The translations under genes were made by a program, and so were the position numbers. Under the pieces are notes generated by a model, which did not search any database, was not told where the DNA came from, and saw only the letters and a program-made list of their open reading frames with translations. From Phreatobacter stygius (GTDB taxonomy: Bacteria > Pseudomonadota > Alphaproteobacteria > Rhizobiales > Phreatobacteraceae), in contig NZ_CP039690.1 of the NCBI RefSeq assembly GCF_005144885.1, positions 6,684,873 to 6,748,872 on the forward strand: a stretch of 64,000 bases of DNA, in the 5' to 3' direction. Positions 61,463 through 64,000 of this stretch are shown one piece after another. How positions within the stretch are numbered: the stretch's first letter is position 1; every line of letters begins with the position of its first letter.

Positions 61463-63775
61463 TCAGCGGTCCGGCTCGAATTCGTCCGGCGCGGGACCTT
61501 CCGCAGCCGGCTGCGGTGTGGCGGGGTCCGCTGCTGGCCCCGGCCGCCTGAGCAGCGGCACCGGCGCGCCCGCCGGACGCGGGCGAAACCACGGCCGCTG
61601 GCTTGCCGGATCGCGCCCGACCTCGATCCGATAGCCCCCCTCGGCGGCAAACAGCGTGATCGCGCCGGTCCAGGCAAGGCCGCGCAGGTTCAAAACCGTC
61701 GCCTTGCAGTCGGCCGGTGGGGGAAAACGCGTGACGACGAGGCGCGCCTCGCGGCAATCATCGGCGAGCGCCTCCGGATCCCGCGCATAAGCGACCCGGC
61801 CGCCGCCTTGCAGCGCCATCGCGCAACCGATCGCGTCGCAGATCACGCCGGCGATCAGCGACTGGTCGGAGGCCAGCCGCTGGTCGGCATCGGCCGCCAG
61901 CCAGCGTTGCAGCGCGAAACGGTTGGCGCGCGGCGACAGGGCCCGCAAGCGCCCGTCGGTGCCACGTGCCGCGACGGTCAGCCCCTCGGCATCGATCGCC
62001 ATCAGCGGCCGCTCGCGCAGCGGCGCCACGGTGAGCCCGAGGACCGCCACGGGCACGCCAATGAGCCTGAGCGGCGTCGACAGCATGGCAAGGCAGATCA
62101 GCCCGATCGACAGAAGTCCCAGGGCGAGCGGTCCGAAGGTTGGAACCGCGACCTTGCCGCCGGGCCAGGACGCGACCCATTCGGCCACCCTGATGAACAG
62201 GTCGATGCTCATCCCGGCCAGCGCCCAGACCGGCCGGTCGAGCCCGAGCGGCCAGAGCAGCAGCGCGATGATCTCCAGCGGCATGGTGAGGAATTCGACG
62301 ATCGGCGCACCGAGCAGGTTTCCCGGCACGCCATAGAGCTGGATCTGGTTGAAGTGATAGGCCGCATAGGGCGTGGTCGCGAGCGAGGCGACGAACGAGC
62401 TCATGGCGAGGCCGGCGACGCCGTTGCTGATCGCCAGCAGGGCGCGCCCGAAACCTCGCCTGTCGCCGGCATGGTGCTCGGCCCAGGGCCGCAGCATGGC
62501 GTAACCGGAGACCAGCGCCAGCGTCGCGGCGAACGACATCTGGAAGCTCGGCCCGAGCAGGCTTTCCGGCGCCAGCGTGAGCACCAGCAGCGCGGCCAGC
62601 GCCAAGGTCCTGAGCGTCAGCGCGCCGCGCCCCAGCATGACGCCGATCAGCACCACCGCGATCATGATCCAGGACCGCTGGGTGGCCACCTCGGCGCCGG
62701 AAATGACGAGATAGCAGGTCGAGACGACAAGGGCTGCGAACGCCGCCCAGGCCTTGACCGGCCGGTTCAGCGCCAATGACGGAATGAGCGCCAGCGAGCC
62801 GCGCACCGCGACGAACACCAGGGCCGCGACCAGAGCCATGTGAAAGCCGGAGATCGACAGGATGTGATAGGTGCCGGCCGCCCGCATCGCCTCGTTGAGC
62901 CCCTCGGGAATGCCGTCGCGCTTGCCGGTGACCAGGGCATCGGCCACCGCCCCGGCATGGCCCGGAATGGCCGCGCGGATACGCTCGCTGATGGCCGAAC
63001 GAACCCGGTCGAGATGGGTCCTCAGTCGCACGCCGAGCGGCGCCTCGCCGAGCTCGATCCGCCTGACCTGGCCAATGACGAAGCCGCTGGCGCCGATGCC
63101 GTTGAAGAACGCGTCGCGGCCGAAATCATAAAGGCCGGGCCCGGGCGGATCCGCCGGCGGCCGAAGCCGGACCATCAGGCTGACCGCCGCGCCGGTCTGA
63201 ACACCGGTCGCCACCCGGCTGGTGACCCGCACCCGCTGCAGCGGCTGGGCGAGCGCCGGCTCGGCGCGGACGATGCGCAGGGTCAGCCGGTCACCGTTCT
63301 CGCGCCGTTCGAAGACTTCGACCCATCCCGAAATGGTCACCGAGCCGGTCTCGGCGCCCAGCACCGGATGGGCCGCGATCGCGGTGCGAGCGGTCGCGGC
63401 GGCAAAGCCGGCGGCGACCGAGGCAAGCGCCGTGGCGACCAGGAAGGCCAGGCGCCGGTCCCTGAAGCGATAGGCAAGCAGCGCCAAGAGGGCCGTCGCC
63501 ACGAAGGGCCCCCACAGGCTCGGCTCGTCGGCGGCCGAGAAATAGAGCAGGATTCCGGCGCCGTAGCCGACCGGCAGGAACAGGAAGGCCCGGCCGCGTT
63601 CCTGCTCCAGCGCCAGCCATCCGACGACCCGTTCTTTCAGGCCGTCGAACAGCGCGCCGAGACCGCCGGCAGCCGCCGGTCTCACGCCCTGCCCGATCGC
63701 CGCGGCGATTGCTTGCGCGCGCGCCCTCACGTCAGCCCCCTCGGCTGGTTGTTCGCCGCCTTCGCGCCGCCACAA
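61463..63775 (-). CDS. comEC: ComEC/Rec2-family competence-type membrane protein
   Basis: A 770-residue integral membrane protein related to the ComEC DNA-uptake channel. An N-terminal DUF4131/OB-fold region (YGAGILLYFSAADEPSLWGP, TISGWVEVFERRENGDRLTL) precedes the Competence domain with GHAGAVADALVTGKRDGIPE, HILSISGFHMALVAAL and SGAEVATQRSWIM, and about ten membrane segments. After about residue 560 comes a soluble tail (FALQRWLAADADQRLAS) without an HxHxDH metallo-beta-lactamase motif. It ends in a Pro/Ala-rich stretch. Such proteins are widespread in non-competent alphaproteobacteria, so a role in DNA uptake is uncertain. The start may be internal. Confidence 0.9.
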   Translation of the reverse strand: MWRREGGEQPAEGADVRARAQAIAAAIGQGVRPAAAGGLGALFDGLKERVVGWLALEQERGRAFLFLPVGYGAGILLYFSAADEPSLWGPFVATALLALLAYRFRDRRLAFLVATALASVAAGFAAATARTAIAAHPVLGAETGSVTISGWVEVFERRENGDRLTLRIVRAEPALAQPLQRVRVTSRVATGVQTGAAVSLMVRLRPPADPPGPGLYDFGRDAFFNGIGASGFVIGQVRRIELGEAPLGVRLRTHLDRVRSAISERIRAAIPGHAGAVADALVTGKRDGIPEGLNEAMRAAGTYHILSISGFHMALVAALVFVAVRGSLALIPSLALNRPVKAWAAFAALVVSTCYLVISGAEVATQRSWIMIAVVLIGVMLGRGALTLRTLALAALLVLTLAPESLLGPSFQMSFAATLALVSGYAMLRPWAEHHAGDRRGFGRALLAISNGVAGLAMSSFVASLATTPYAAYHFNQIQLYGVPGNLLGAPIVEFLTMPLEIIALLLWPLGLDRPVWALAGMSIDLFIRVAEWVASWPGGKVAVPTFGPLALGLLSIGLICLAMLSTPLRLIGVPVAVLGLTVAPLRERPLMAIDAEGLTVAARGTDGRLRALSPRANRFALQRWLAADADQRLASDQSLIAGVICDAIGCAMALQGGGRVAYARDPEALADDCREARLVVTRFPPPADCKATVLNLRGLAWTGAITLFAAEGGYRIEVGRDPASQRPWFRPRPAGAPVPLLRRPGPAADPATPQPAAEGPAPDEFEPDR

Positions 63776-63881
63776 AGGGCAGGCAATCGCGGTTCCCCAA
63801 ACCGTGCCGGGCGTGCTACAGCCACGCCCCTCGCGATATCAAGACTATCGCGAGCCCGCGCACTCTGTCGTCCTCGGATGA

Positions 63882-64000
<119 letters not shown>

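Overview
The window is high-GC DNA of alphaproteobacterial type, most likely from Hyphomicrobiales (Rhizobiales); I cannot name the genus safely. The evidence is the gene set (bacterial phosphatidylcholine synthase, IalB-family proteins, a Mcl-like CoA-ester lyase, a LexA preceded by GTTC-N7-GTTC boxes, comEC beside lexA and gltX) together with strong GC bias and long antisense shadow frames.

1-20.3 kb is mostly metabolic. It opens with purine breakdown (xdhA running off the left edge, and uraH), followed by a SulP transporter. Next comes a block that looks less GC-rich (crotonase, Bug/TctC receptor, CaiB-type CoA-transferase, LysR), preceded by palindromic intergenic repeats. After that are a LysR/NmrA divergent pair, phosphatidylcholine synthase, a UbiH-type hydroxylase, an AEC permease, HspQ, a malyl-CoA-lyase-like enzyme, an IalB protein, a YejA-type solute-binding protein and a translationally coupled but motif-degenerate acyl-CoA-synthetase-like protein. 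20-24.3 kb holds a tiny secreted protein opposite an outer-membrane barrel, a FrnE-type DsbA, and moaC-moeA. Molybdenum cofactor is needed by the xanthine dehydrogenase at the left end.

24.4-49.1 kb is a Wzx/Wzy-type exopolysaccharide locus. The left half has ugd and a LuxR regulator on the minus strand. On the plus strand an operon encodes a sugar nucleotidyltransferase, a sugar aminotransferase, a PglC-like sugar transferase, a LegB-like dehydratase, a secreted beta-propeller protein and an ExoF-like export protein. The right half is a tightly coupled minus-strand operon: GT4 glycosyltransferase, Wzy-like polymerase, AsnB-type amidotransferase, Wzc/ExoP (frameshifted here), Wzx flippase, a free-standing adenylation-carrier-thioesterase protein and an FkbM methyltransferase. 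An atypical response regulator lies upstream of it. The halves are separated by a 2.5 kb stretch of unrelated genes (GFA, an Imm5-like immunity protein, an ATP-grasp Cj0069-family protein). The likely product is a polymer containing uronic acid and amino sugar, decorated by amidation, methylation and possibly a carrier-bound acyl group.

49.8-60.4 kb is a two-partner secretion operon: a 2,703-residue TpsA adhesin with GLUG and MBG repeats and a C-terminal cysteine pair, its TpsB pore, and an IalB protein as third gene. The window ends with lexA (two SOS boxes), comEC without a visible metallo-beta-lactamase motif, and the first codons of gltX.

Starts were chosen from ribosome binding sites and 1-4 base stop/start overlaps where possible. 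Functions rest on motifs read by eye; no database search was run.
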